Assembly: GCA_038400315.1 (NCBI GenBank) | Contig: CP151667.1 | Coordinates: forward strand, 3,607,174 to 3,671,173 | Origin: Isosphaeraceae bacterium EP7 | GTDB lineage: Bacteria; Planctomycetota; Planctomycetia; Isosphaerales; Isosphaeraceae | DNA length: 64,000 nt | Direction: 5' to 3' | In this document: positions 17,216 through 25,682 of the stretch, one piece after another | Numbering within the stretch: the first letter of the stretch is position 1 | How the letters are laid out: every line of letters starts with the position of its first letter | The notes under the pieces: generated by a model | What the model was told of the DNA's origin: nothing | Seen by the model: only the letters and a program-made list of their open reading frames with translations | Databases searched by the model: none | Made by a program: the position numbers and the translations under genes

Positions 17216-18565
17216 TCAGGTCCGCTCGCCCTTGACCGGCCTGCCCGACTGGCCGATCACCGAGTCGAACAGCTTGCGCCAGCGCCCCTGCTGCTCACCC
17301 TGGATCGTGTCGAATCGCTTCGCCAGCCAGTCCTGGATGTCGTCGACGCTCTGCGTCTTGGCATCCGCCGGCTGCGTTGCCTTCGCCTGGCGCGGGGGAG
17401 CAGGTTCGGCCGCCGGCTGCGGTGCCGGTTCGGGCGCGAAGTGGGGGTGCGGGGGCATGGGGGCGGCGGGCGGCGGGGCGACGGGCGGGGCAGGGCTCGG
17501 TGCGGCCTGGATGGCCTTCATCGCGTGAAGCTCGCGCACCAGATCGCGCAGCTGCTCGGTCTCGCCCTTCATCTGCGAGATCTGCCCCTGGTGCGCCTCC
17601 TGCTGGAACTTCATCATCGTCATCATGGCCTGGTAGAACTGGTCGAGCATCTGGCTCTGGATGGTGCCGAACTGCTCCAGCACCGCCCGGACGTCCAGCT
17701 CCTCCGCCGGCTCCATCCGCGCGGGTGTACGCGACACGGCGGGCTCGATGTAGGTCTGGAGCCCGTTGGAGGTCGCGGGGAAGGCCACTCGCCCGATCAG
17801 GGCCTGCGAGTCGCGACGTCGCAGCGCCTTGCCGACCACCCGGGGCGGGGGCGTATTGCTCGAGCCTTCCAGGATCCGAAGGTTGTGCGAGCCGATCCGC
17901 AGGACGTCATCGGCCATCAGTCGGGCGTGCCGCGTCAGCTCGCCGTTGACCCGCACACCGTCGCGGCCCAGCAGGTCGACCATCCAGAGCTGGTCCGACA
18001 CCGAGACCAAGGCGCAATGGAAGTTGGAGACGCTCGGGTGGTCGATCCGGACCCGGCACCCCGGCGCGCGGCCCACCAGCGTGATCGGCCGGTTGATCCG
18101 CTTGGGCGCGAAGGCTTCGCCCAGCTCAAGCGGCTCGATCCGCACCGAGAGCGGCGTCTCCGGGTCGTCGGCCTGGGCGGCCAGCGGCGTCCAGGCGGGC
18201 GGCTTGCCGTCATCCCGACCGTCCAGCCCATCGGCCACGCTGACCGTATGCGGGCCGAGCTGGAGCCCGCCCGGCACATCGGCCCAGCCGTGGGCCGCCA
18301 TCCCCGAGGCCCACTTCAGGCCCGCCCGGCTCCCCAGGTCGATCGCATAGATCCGCCCGGCAATCGCCTGGAAATAGACGTGCTTCTTGCTGACCAACCA
18401 GTGGTCGATCACCAGATCCGAATGGACGTCCCGCCCGACCACGGCGTAGGGCCGCTCGACGTAGTAGTCGTCCCGACTCGACGCCATCGCGTCGCTGATG
18501 CCGAACCGTAACGGGCCTCGGAACCGGCACGCGGCCGCGAAGGCTTCGGTGGGGGGATCTGTCAT
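17216..18565 (-). CDS. Protein with two FHA domains, coiled coil and Pro-rich region
   Basis: A 449-aa cytoplasmic protein. FHA domain 1 spans about residues 40-108 (AVVGRDVHSDLVID, then LVSKKHVYF) and FHA domain 2 about 161-232 (ITLVGRAPGCRVRIDH, then SVSNFHC). Both keep the GR...S..H core that reads phosphothreonine peptides. A glutamine-rich helical stretch near 290-345 should form a coiled coil, followed by a proline/alanine-rich linker and a short basic C-terminus with QDWLAKRFDTIQGEQQGRW. FHA proteins of planctomycetes often serve Ser/Thr kinase signalling or secretion complexes; no kinase is adjacent. The start at 18565 is chosen because the upstream frame has no FHA-like content. Confidence 0.85.
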   Translation of the reverse strand: MTDPPTEAFAAACRFRGPLRFGISDAMASSRDDYYVERPYAVVGRDVHSDLVIDHWLVSKKHVYFQAIAGRIYAIDLGSRAGLKWASGMAAHGWADVPGGLQLGPHTVSVADGLDGRDDGKPPAWTPLAAQADDPETPLSVRIEPLELGEAFAPKRINRPITLVGRAPGCRVRIDHPSVSNFHCALVSVSDQLWMVDLLGRDGVRVNGELTRHARLMADDVLRIGSHNLRILEGSSNTPPPRVVGKALRRRDSQALIGRVAFPATSNGLQTYIEPAVSRTPARMEPAEELDVRAVLEQFGTIQSQMLDQFYQAMMTMMKFQQEAHQGQISQMKGETEQLRDLVRELHAMKAIQAAPSPAPPVAPPPAAPMPPHPHFAPEPAPQPAAEPAPPRQAKATQPADAKTQSVDDIQDWLAKRFDTIQGEQQGRWRKLFDSVIGQSGRPVKGERT

Positions 18566-18899
18566 GATCAAGACCCTTCCGCGAAGGCCGGCATTCCGTC
18601 TCGAGTCGTTCCGCCCCAACTCGCTCGAATCTCGCGTGGCATGCCCCCAATCCAACCGATCATGGAGGCCCAATCCCGCAGCCGGCTTACATCGCCCCTA
18701 AGTCTAGGACAGAATCAAGGCAGGCAAATGACAAGCCGATGCGGTGATCTGGGAAGATTGTAGCATCGGCCGCGCCGCCCGCTTCAACAGACCAACGCAG
18801 GCGCGGTCATCCATCGTTGCATTCTTACCGATCAACGCTGCCGAGTCTTCCCGGTCGCCTCAGAGTGTTGCATTTGTGCAACATTCCAGGGCACGACGG
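18566..18899. other. Intergenic region with a small inverted repeat
   Basis: No supported gene. At 18866-18883 the perfect inverted repeat TGTTGCA-tttg-TGCAACA lies 17 nt after the stop of the GlmU-like gene; it could be a weak terminator or a regulator site for the FHA gene. Confidence 0.4.
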
Positions 18900-20207
18900 T
18901 CAACCGCCAGCCGAGGCTGCCGGACGTGGCTCGTCGCGGCGCCGATCGGCTTTCTGGTACGCCCGCTCGCGTTCCAGCCGGGTCCGCTCGAACAGGTCGA
19001 GGAGAAGACTGCGTTCTGACTCGCGAAAGTCGTGCCCATGCAAGGCCATCGCGGATCTCGCGGCCCCGAACAGTTCTTCAAGGTCGAACCCGGGTGCCAC
19101 GCCTCCGTGCGTCAATGACGCGAATGACGGGACGTGCCTCGGCACCGGCGAGCCGGCCGGTGCCAGGTTGCACATCACGCCGATGGACGTCCCCGAGTCC
19201 AGGACGCTCCCCGGCCCCATCCTCGAGTGGTCGCCCACGAAGCAGCCGACCCGGTCCTGGCCGGTGGCGATCGGGTCGCCGCACAGCGAGACGCTCAGCA
19301 TACCGTCACTGCTGGCCCCTCCGGAGGCGATTGGCCCCAGGTCGACCCATTCCCCCACGTAGGCGTGACCAAGCGTCCCCCCCGAATCCTTGCGGACCTG
19401 GCCGTGGAGGATCGACGCCTCGACGTCGCCCGACACCCGGCAGTCGGGCCCGATCGTCGTGCCGCCGCGGATCTCGGCGCGGGAGATGACGCTCCCGCGC
19501 CCGATGACGCAGGGGCCCTCAAGCCGCGTGAACGGCCGGATGATCGCCCCCGGGCCGACGATGATCGGACCCAACGTGGTGTCCAGGACTGTGTACGGGT
19601 CGATCTGCGCCGTCTCGTGCACGAACAGGCGGTCGACCGGGCCGACCAGGGCCAGGCGCGCCAGGTGGTGGTTGCTGACGCCGACGCGCCCCCCCTCTCG
19701 GAAGTCGCGTGCGATGTGCGGCCCGTTCTTCGTCACCAGGTCCCAGGGGCGGTCGATCCACTCTCCCCCGACGTCGAAGCCGTCCAGGCGGGCTGCCAGG
19801 TCTTCGAACCAGGGGCCGACGCGACCGGGCTCCAGACCCGGTGAGTCGCCCGGCCCGACCATCGCGAAGGCGGGCCGGCCGTCGCAAAGCCCGACCCAGG
19901 TACCGCCGGTCGCCGGGACTTCGAACCCAGAGGGCGGGACCCAGCGGCCGTTGGCCACCACCGTCGGGGCCTTGGCCAGCCAGTCGACCGAGTTCACCAC
20001 CGTCTGAGGATCGCGGGATCGGCGGATGTCCGCGAGATGAGGCCGAACGACGCACCCGCGCCGCGCCGGGCCCGGGCCGATGTCGAAGGCACGCGCCAGC
20101 TTGGCTTCCAGGGTCGTGGCCCCCAGCCGCAGGTCGAATGCGGGCCGGGTCAGCGTCAGCGGCTCGAGGCCTGAGACACCGCCATCCTCCACCAGGCAGA
20201 GTCGCAT
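18900..20207 (-). CDS. GlmU-like putative sugar nucleotidyltransferase/acetyltransferase
   Basis: A 435-aa protein of the 'alternative GlmU' group. The N-terminal third has the LEPLTLTRPAFDLRLGATTL segment of this group, replacing the usual nucleotidyltransferase loop. From about residue 200 to 345 it is a left-handed beta helix of hexapeptide repeats (VFVHETAQIDP, then IVGPGAIIRPFTRL) with the signature LGHAYVGEWVDLGP. It would form or modify a UDP-sugar such as UDP-GlcNAc for cell-surface polymers, but both activities are by family analogy only. The C-terminal 40 residues are charged and probably disordered. It may be cotranscribed with the phosphoesterase downstream of its promoter region on the same strand. 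Confidence 0.75.
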   Translation of the reverse strand: MRLCLVEDGGVSGLEPLTLTRPAFDLRLGATTLEAKLARAFDIGPGPARRGCVVRPHLADIRRSRDPQTVVNSVDWLAKAPTVVANGRWVPPSGFEVPATGGTWVGLCDGRPAFAMVGPGDSPGLEPGRVGPWFEDLAARLDGFDVGGEWIDRPWDLVTKNGPHIARDFREGGRVGVSNHHLARLALVGPVDRLFVHETAQIDPYTVLDTTLGPIIVGPGAIIRPFTRLEGPCVIGRGSVISRAEIRGGTTIGPDCRVSGDVEASILHGQVRKDSGGTLGHAYVGEWVDLGPIASGGASSDGMLSVSLCGDPIATGQDRVGCFVGDHSRMGPGSVLDSGTSIGVMCNLAPAGSPVPRHVPSFASLTHGGVAPGFDLEELFGAARSAMALHGHDFRESERSLLLDLFERTRLERERAYQKADRRRDEPRPAASAGG

Positions 20208-20324
20208 GGAAGCTCCTTCCTCGCATGCAGCATCCGACGGATCGTCCCGGATCCGGCGATCGGCCGGGACTATACCCAGTCCCCTGCAACGCGAGGAGGC
20301 CAGCTTCCGTTCCCTTTTCGACTC

Positions 20325-20807
20325 TCAGGCAAACAGGAACGAGGTCAGCTCTCCGGTCTCCAGATTCAGCAGAGCCGCGCGATAATCCTCGGCCCGATGT
20401 AGGGCTCCAGGGTTAATCCAGCGTGTTTTGCCGTGGAGTTCGTCGACCGCAACGTGGGTGTGGCCATAAAAAAGATAGTCCGGAGCGGAGACGCTCAGCC
20501 GACGGACCATGTGGCCCGAATGACCGTGCGTGATAGCCAGCCGCCGCCCGGCGATCTCGATCTCGCCGCCCAGACCCAGGCAGGTTCCGCCCGAGTCCTC
20601 GATGGCCTTGCGCAACCCCTTCTCGTCGTAGTCGTTATTGCCGAGCACGAAGTAGGCGGGAACGCCCACGCACCGCTCCACGGCGCCCGCTGTCGTCAGG
20701 TCTCCACAGTGGAGGAGCACCTCGGCCCCCTCATCGAGCAACCTACGCACGGCCATCTCGGTCCGGGCGAGCTTGTCGTGAGTATCCGAAATCAGGCCGA
20801 TCCGCAT
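20325..20807 (-). CDS. YfcE/MJ0936-type metallophosphoesterase
   Basis: A small phosphodiesterase of 160 aa. All motifs of the calcineurin-like fold are present: SDTHD (residues 7-11), GDLTTAG, GNNDYD, a His in ITHGHSGH and the metal pair in YGHTH. Such enzymes hydrolyse phosphodiesters with Mn2+ in vitro, and their physiological substrates are mostly unknown. The start at 20807 gives the canonical MRIGLISDTH; an ATG at 20828 would add 7 residues. Confidence 0.9.
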   Translation of the reverse strand: MRIGLISDTHDKLARTEMAVRRLLDEGAEVLLHCGDLTTAGAVERCVGVPAYFVLGNNDYDEKGLRKAIEDSGGTCLGLGGEIEIAGRRLAITHGHSGHMVRRLSVSAPDYLFYGHTHVAVDELHGKTRWINPGALHRAEDYRAALLNLETGELTSFLFA

Positions 20808-20960
20808 GGTGCCATCGTCCCTGTTCATTCGCCTGTTTGCTTCGCACCGTCCCAAATCGCCATGATCCGAGAATCCGGGGCCCCTCGACAAGCCCAAGCC
20901 AATTGTTCGCCCGGAACGTCGGCGGACAATGCCGACGAAAGATTTCCGCGCGGAGTTGAC

Positions 20961-20989
20961 TTGGAACGATTCGCCCGAGTCGTTAAGAT
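20961..20989 (+). promoter_or_regulatory. Candidate promoter for rplU
   Basis: TTGGAA (20961-20966) and TAAGAT (20984-20989) are separated by 17 nt, a good sigma-70-type layout. It would give a leader of about 165 nt before the rplU start, long enough for autoregulation by L21. Confidence 0.45.
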
Positions 20990-21159
20990 CTCAGTTTTCC
21001 GCGACGGTTCCCTCCGCCCACGGGCGTCGAGGGGTAGGACGCGCCGGGCCGGATCGCCCGATCGATCGCCGGGCCGCGCCAGGCCGATCGCTTTGAAACA
21101 CGCTCAAGCCATTGCAACGCCGGACTTTACGTGGCCGGCCCGCCGGGAGCTATCGACGG

Positions 21160-21477
21160 ATGTACGCGATCTTCGAGGATGGTAGTCATCAGTTCCGCGT
21201 CAGCCAGGGCGATCGCATCGTCGTGGACCTTCGCCCGGGCGAACTCGGCGACGAGGTCGTCTTCAACAAGGTCCTGCTGTTCGCCGGCGAAGGCAGCCCG
21301 GTGATCGGCCTGCCGGTCATCGAAGGGGCCACGGTCACCGCCAAGATCGTCGACCACTTCCGCGGCAAGAAAATTGTCATCCAGAAGTTCCGTCGCCGCA
21401 AAGATATGCGTCGCCGCAACGGTCACCGCCAGTCGCACACCACCGTTCAGATCACCGGCCTCGTCGCCCCGGTCTGA
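21160..21477 (+). CDS. rplU: 50S ribosomal protein bL21
   Basis: A full-length L21 (105 aa) beginning MYAIFEDGSHQFRVSQGD, with KIVDHFRGKKIVIQKFRRRK and a final HTTVQITGL, all typical of the family that binds 23S rRNA in the large subunit. The start at 21160 matches the family start. The usual partner rpmA (L27) is not downstream: a strong terminator follows within 40 nt, so the gene is monocistronic here. Confidence 0.97.
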   Translation: MYAIFEDGSHQFRVSQGDRIVVDLRPGELGDEVVFNKVLLFAGEGSPVIGLPVIEGATVTAKIVDHFRGKKIVIQKFRRRKDMRRRNGHRQSHTTVQITGLVAPV

Positions 21478-21516
21478 CGCTGGCCAGGGTTGGCCCGATG
21501 ACAATTCGATGAACGC

Positions 21517-21574
21517 AAGGCCGCGCCAGCCCTCGACTTGTTCGAGGTTGGAGCGGCCTTCTCATTTTCTTCTT
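21517..21574 (+). terminator. Intrinsic terminator of rplU
   Basis: The arms 21517-21536 (AAGGCCGC...CCTCGA) and 21542-21560 (TCGAGG...GCGGCCTT) pair with few mismatches and are followed by a T-rich tail (CTCATTTTCTTCTT). Confidence 0.85.
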
Positions 21575-21841
21575 GCGCCTTACACGGATTTCTGATAGGC
21601 GCTCGAAAACCGGAATAGGCGCCTTGGCCGTTTTCTCCTGCACCCTAGATTCTCCATTTCCTCCGTTTCCTCCAGTTTGGCGCCGATACAATAGCGTCGA
21701 ACACCATCGAAGCGGCCTGCTGACTGTCCAAGCTTTCTGACACTTGCTGTGAGAAGCCCTCGCCCAGGGGCCGTGTTGGACGGACGAGCCCGGTGGTTAC
21801 GAGGAATCGGCCGAGCTTGACCATTTGTCCAGATGTCCATA

Positions 21842-21870
21842 GTGACACACCTGAACAGATAGGATAGAAT
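21842..21870 (+). promoter_or_regulatory. Candidate promoter for nrdJ
   Basis: GTGACA (21842-21847) and TAGAAT (21865-21870) are 17 nt apart, five and four-to-five of six matches to the consensus. Transcription would begin about 50 nt before the nrdJ start. The 450-nt gap after rplU holds no gene, and I see no convincing cobalamin riboswitch in it. Confidence 0.5.
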
Positions 21871-21929
21871 CCGGCCGGTTCCGCAGGATGTGTGTGAACC
21901 AAGCGGACGACGTCAGGCGGAGAACGTCC

Positions 21930-24900
21930 ATGGCAACGGTCGAAGATCGGTCGGTTGGGGTCGCAACAGGACAGGTTCGCGCGGGGCGAGCACGAACCGG
22001 GATGGCAATCCCTCGCGTTTTCAGCGCGGAAGGGACCAGCCCCTATGACCTCATCGAGTGGGATCTCCGCTCTGCGGAGATCAAGGACGAGCGCGGCAAG
22101 GCGATCTTCCAGCAGCACAACTGCGAGATCCCCAAGTCCTGGAGCCAGCTGGCTACCAACGTCGTCGTCAGCAAGTACTTCTACGGCGAGGTCGACACCC
22201 CGGAGCGCGAGACCAGCGTCCGCGACCTGGTCGACCGGGTCACCCGAACCATCGCCGACTGGGGCAAGGCCGACGGCTATTTCGCCTCGGAAGAGGACGG
22301 CGAGCGGTTCTATGACGAGCTGACCTCACTCTGCCTGAATCAGTACGGGTCGTTCAACTCGCCCGTCTGGTTCAACGTCGGCCTGCACCACCGCTACGGC
22401 GTCAGCGGCCCGGCCAACAACTGGCGCTGGGACGAGGAGACGCGCGGCGTCGTCCAGGTCCACAACGCCTACGAGTATCCTCAGGGTGCCGCCTGTTTCA
22501 TCCAGGCCGTCTCTGACGACATGGCCGATATCATGCGCCTGGCCACGGCCGAGGCCATGCTCTTCAAGTTCGGATCGGGCACCGGCACCGACCTGTCCAC
22601 CTTGCGTTCCAGCAAGGAGAAGCTCTCCGGCGGCGGCCGCCCCTCGGGCCCCGTCAGCTTCATGCGCGTCTACGACGCCGTGGCCAGCGTCGTCAAGAGC
22701 GGCGGCAAGACCCGTCGCGCCGCCAAGATGCAGACCCTCAAGGTCCATCACCCCGACATCCTCGACTTCATCGAGTGCAAGACCAAGGAAGAGCGGAAGG
22801 CCCAGACCCTGATCCGTTCCGGGTACGAGGCCAACTTCAACGGCGAGGCGTACAGCTCTGTCCTCTTCCAGAACGCCAACCTCTCCGTCCGTGCCACCGA
22901 CGGCTTCCTCCGCGCCGTCGAAGTTGGGGGCGACTGGACCACCCGCGCCGTCACCACCGGCCGGCCCATGGACACCATGCCCGCCCTGGGCCTGATGGAC
23001 AAGATCGCCGAGGGGACCTGGCTCTGCGGCGACCCCGGCATGCAGTTCGAGGACACGATCCAGCGCTGGCACACCTGCCCCAACACCGCGCCGATCAACT
23101 CTTCGAACCCCTGCTCCGAGTACATGTTCATCGACGACAGCGCCTGCAACCTGTCCTCGATCAACCTGATGAAGTTCCGCCGCGAAGACGGCTCGTTCGA
23201 CGCCACGGCCTTCCGCGCCGCCTGCCGGATCTTCATCACCGCGCAGGAGATCCTGGTCGACCACGCCAGCTATCCGACCGATCGGATCGCCTCGAATAGC
23301 CACAAGTTCCGCCCCCTGGGCCTGGGCTACGCCAATCTCGGCAGCCTGATCATGGCCAGCGGCAAGCCGTATGACTCCCCCGAGGGTCGTGCCCTGGCCG
23401 GCTGCATCACCGCCCTGATGCACGGTCAGGCCTACCTGACCAGCTCCGAGCACGCCGCCCACCTCGGGCCGTTCGACGGCTTCGCCGTCAACCGCGAGCC
23501 CATGCTCCGGGTGATGGAGATGCACCGCGACTCGCTGGAGTCGATCGATCGCTCCGCCGTCCCCGAGCTGCTGGCCGAGGCCCGCATCGTCTGGGACGAG
23601 TGCGTCGAGTCGGGTCGCGAGCACGGCTATCGCAACAGCCAGGTGACGGTGCTGGCCCCCACCGGGACCATCGCGTTCATGATGGACTGCGACACCACCG
23701 GCATCGAGCCCGACATCGCCCTGGTCAAGTACAAGAGCCTGGCCGGTGGCGGCATGCTCAAGATCGTCAACCGGACCGTCCCGATGGCCCTGCGTGAGCT
23801 GGGCTACGACGAGCCGACCGTCGGCGGCGTGCTCGACTACATCGACAGCCACGACACGATCGAGGGGGCCCCGGGCCTGCTCGACGAACACCTCGCCGTC
23901 TTCGACTGTGCCTTCGCCCCGCCGCAGGGTGGCCGGAGCATCCACTACCGCGGCCATCTGCTGATGATGTCCGCCGTCCAGCCGTTCCTCTCGGGGGCCA
24001 TCTCCAAGACGGTCAACATGCCCACCGAGGCGACCGTCGAGGACATCCGCAACGCTTACCTCGAAGGCTGGCACCTCGGCCTCAAGGCCCTGGCCATCTA
24101 CCGAGACGGTTCCAAGGGGAGCCAGCCGGTGAACACCAAGTCGGAGGAGACCAAGGCCAGCGACGCCAGGGTCCTGGCCGAGTCACTTGCCCAGGTCGAG
24201 GCCGCCGTTGCTGCCGCCGCCGCCGCGGTCGTCGCCCCCGCCCCCGCCCCCGCCCCCATCCCGGTCGTCGCCGCCCCGACGGCCGTCGTCACCCAGCCCC
24301 GCCGCGAGCGCCTTCCCGACACCCGTCGGAGCATGACGCACAAGTTCGACATCCAGGGGCACGAGGGCTACGTCACCGTCGGCTTCTTCTCCGACGGCCG
24401 CCCCGGCGAGCTGTTCATCACGATGGCCAAAGAAGGCTCGACCATCGGCGGCCTGATGGACACCATCGGCACCCTGGTCTCGATGGGCCTCCAGTACGGC
24501 GTCCCGCTGTCGGTCTTCGTCAACAAGTTCGCCCACCAGCGGTTCGAGCCGGCCGGCTTCACCCGCAACCCCGACATCCCCATCGCCAAGAGCGTGACCG
24601 ACTACATCTTCCGCTGGCTGGGCATGGAGTTCCTCCCCGGCTACCGCGAGGCCAACGCCCCCAAGCGTGAGCCCGTCGAGGAAGTCTCGGCCCCTGTCGC
24701 CCCGGTCGTGAAGGTCAACGGCCACCGCTCGGCCACCCAGGACGACCTCGACCACGCCGAAGCCGTCGCCCATGTGACCCAGCCCGATCCGGCCCCCACG
24801 CCCGCCCCGGCCCCTGCCGCCGTGGACCAGCCGCCGGTCTACACGGTGGGCAATCAGCAGGAGCAGTTCGCTCACTTCCAGAGCGACGCCCCCGCCTGCG

Positions 24901-24980
24901 ACAACTGCGGCTCCCTGACGGTCCGCTGCGGCACCTGCTACCGCTGCTTCAACTGCGGAAACAGCATGGGCTGCTCCTGA
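21930..24980 (+). CDS. nrdJ: Vitamin B12-dependent (class II) ribonucleoside-diphosphate reductase
   Basis: A 1016-aa adenosylcobalamin-dependent ribonucleotide reductase that makes deoxynucleotides with or without oxygen. Visible parts: a first redox Cys in GAACFIQAVSDD, the active-site NPCSEY (residues 393-398), PTGTIAFMMDCDTTGIEP, an Ala/Pro linker near 745-795, a TSCPD domain starting at MTHKFDIQGHEGYV, and a C-terminal Cys-rich tail (CDNCG at 990, then CGTCYRCFNCG) that acts as the redox shuttle and zinc site. The start at 21930 is chosen because GGAGA lies 6 nt upstream; an ATG at 21888 has no proper ribosome site. It is transcribed alone and followed by a strong terminator. Confidence 0.95.
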   Translation: MATVEDRSVGVATGQVRAGRARTGMAIPRVFSAEGTSPYDLIEWDLRSAEIKDERGKAIFQQHNCEIPKSWSQLATNVVVSKYFYGEVDTPERETSVRDLVDRVTRTIADWGKADGYFASEEDGERFYDELTSLCLNQYGSFNSPVWFNVGLHHRYGVSGPANNWRWDEETRGVVQVHNAYEYPQGAACFIQAVSDDMADIMRLATAEAMLFKFGSGTGTDLSTLRSSKEKLSGGGRPSGPVSFMRVYDAVASVVKSGGKTRRAAKMQTLKVHHPDILDFIECKTKEERKAQTLIRSGYEANFNGEAYSSVLFQNANLSVRATDGFLRAVEVGGDWTTRAVTTGRPMDTMPALGLMDKIAEGTWLCGDPGMQFEDTIQRWHTCPNTAPINSSNPCSEYMFIDDSACNLSSINLMKFRREDGSFDATAFRAACRIFITAQEILVDHASYPTDRIASNSHKFRPLGLGYANLGSLIMASGKPYDSPEGRALAGCITALMHGQAYLTSSEHAAHLGPFDGFAVNREPMLRVMEMHRDSLESIDRSAVPELLAEARIVWDECVESGREHGYRNSQVTVLAPTGTIAFMMDCDTTGIEPDIALVKYKSLAGGGMLKIVNRTVPMALRELGYDEPTVGGVLDYIDSHDTIEGAPGLLDEHLAVFDCAFAPPQGGRSIHYRGHLLMMSAVQPFLSGAISKTVNMPTEATVEDIRNAYLEGWHLGLKALAIYRDGSKGSQPVNTKSEETKASDARVLAESLAQVEAAVAAAAAAVVAPAPAPAPIPVVAAPTAVVTQPRRERLPDTRRSMTHKFDIQGHEGYVTVGFFSDGRPGELFITMAKEGSTIGGLMDTIGTLVSMGLQYGVPLSVFVNKFAHQRFEPAGFTRNPDIPIAKSVTDYIFRWLGMEFLPGYREANAPKREPVEEVSAPVAPVVKVNGHRSATQDDLDHAEAVAHVTQPDPAPTPAPAPAAVDQPPVYTVGNQQEQFAHFQSDAPACDNCGSLTVRCGTCYRCFNCGNSMGCS

Positions 24981-25010
24981 CCCATCGCCGCCCGTATCCG
25001 ATCGGCATCC

Positions 25011-25053
25011 ACGCAAGGCCAGGACGACCCCCAGGGTCGACCTGGCCTTGCGT
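25011..25053 (+). terminator. Terminator of nrdJ
   Basis: A 19-bp stem with one mismatch (ACGCAAGGCCAGG... with ...CCTGGCCTTGCGT) and a 5-nt loop, 30 nt after the nrdJ stop and followed by CGTTCTC. Confidence 0.8.
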
Positions 25054-25682
25054 CGTTCTCCCATCGGCAATCAACTTGGGAATAGGCAACAGCTTGCCCG
25101 TTAATGTTCGTCTCGGACTGAAACTATTATGACGGCAATGCGTCTAACAAAGACTTGTTCCGACCTCAGACCTCGATTCCTACGCGAGATTTGTTTCGAA
25201 GATCGCCAAACGAAGCCACTGTCAGTCCCGATCGAAGCCATGATCGCGAGCCACAGGCAAATCTAGTTTCGGCTTAACTCCTTGAAATCAAGGGAATTGC
25301 GTCTCGCCTTCTTGGCTTCTTACGAATCGAAGCCATTGGGCCAATAACGAAACGAACCCAGGGCCATGGTTGCTGGACGACCTTTGAACAACCGGGGTCG
25401 ATCCGGTCGTAGGATGTTCGAGAACCGACGAGTCCGTCGAATTTCAGACTCGGGATCTCGGGGGTGGCATGGAACGCCGAAACTGAGTAGAACAGGTGTG
25501 TCCTCGACCGGACCCCGCCCCGCACCCCCGCCTTCCGCGACGTAGACCGTCGGCCCGACCTGCTCTCGCCCCGCTTCCCGAGCTCGCCAATCCCACGCCG
25601 CTGTCTCAGCCGTGGTCGGGCTCAGGCCCTCGCCAGACTTCCGCCGACCGCCCCGCCAACGATGCGCCGAGCCGGAGGAGAG
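25054..25682. other. Long intergenic region before the cytochrome operon
   Basis: Part of this stretch (about 25060-25330) is richer in A/T than its surroundings, as expected of a promoter region for the downstream operon. A short inverted repeat CCTTGA-aa-TCAAGG lies at 25280-25293. The reading frames seen have no coding character that I trust. Confidence 0.4.

Noticed and set aside
21575-21929. Cobalamin riboswitch before the B12-dependent nrdJ
   Set aside because: Expected for this enzyme in some bacteria, but I found no B12-box-like core or fitting hairpins, only a plain promoter.
25274-25525. Small minus-strand gene upstream of the DUF1592 cytochrome
   Set aside because: No ribosome site and no recognisable sequence; the AT-richer DNA there is better read as a promoter region.
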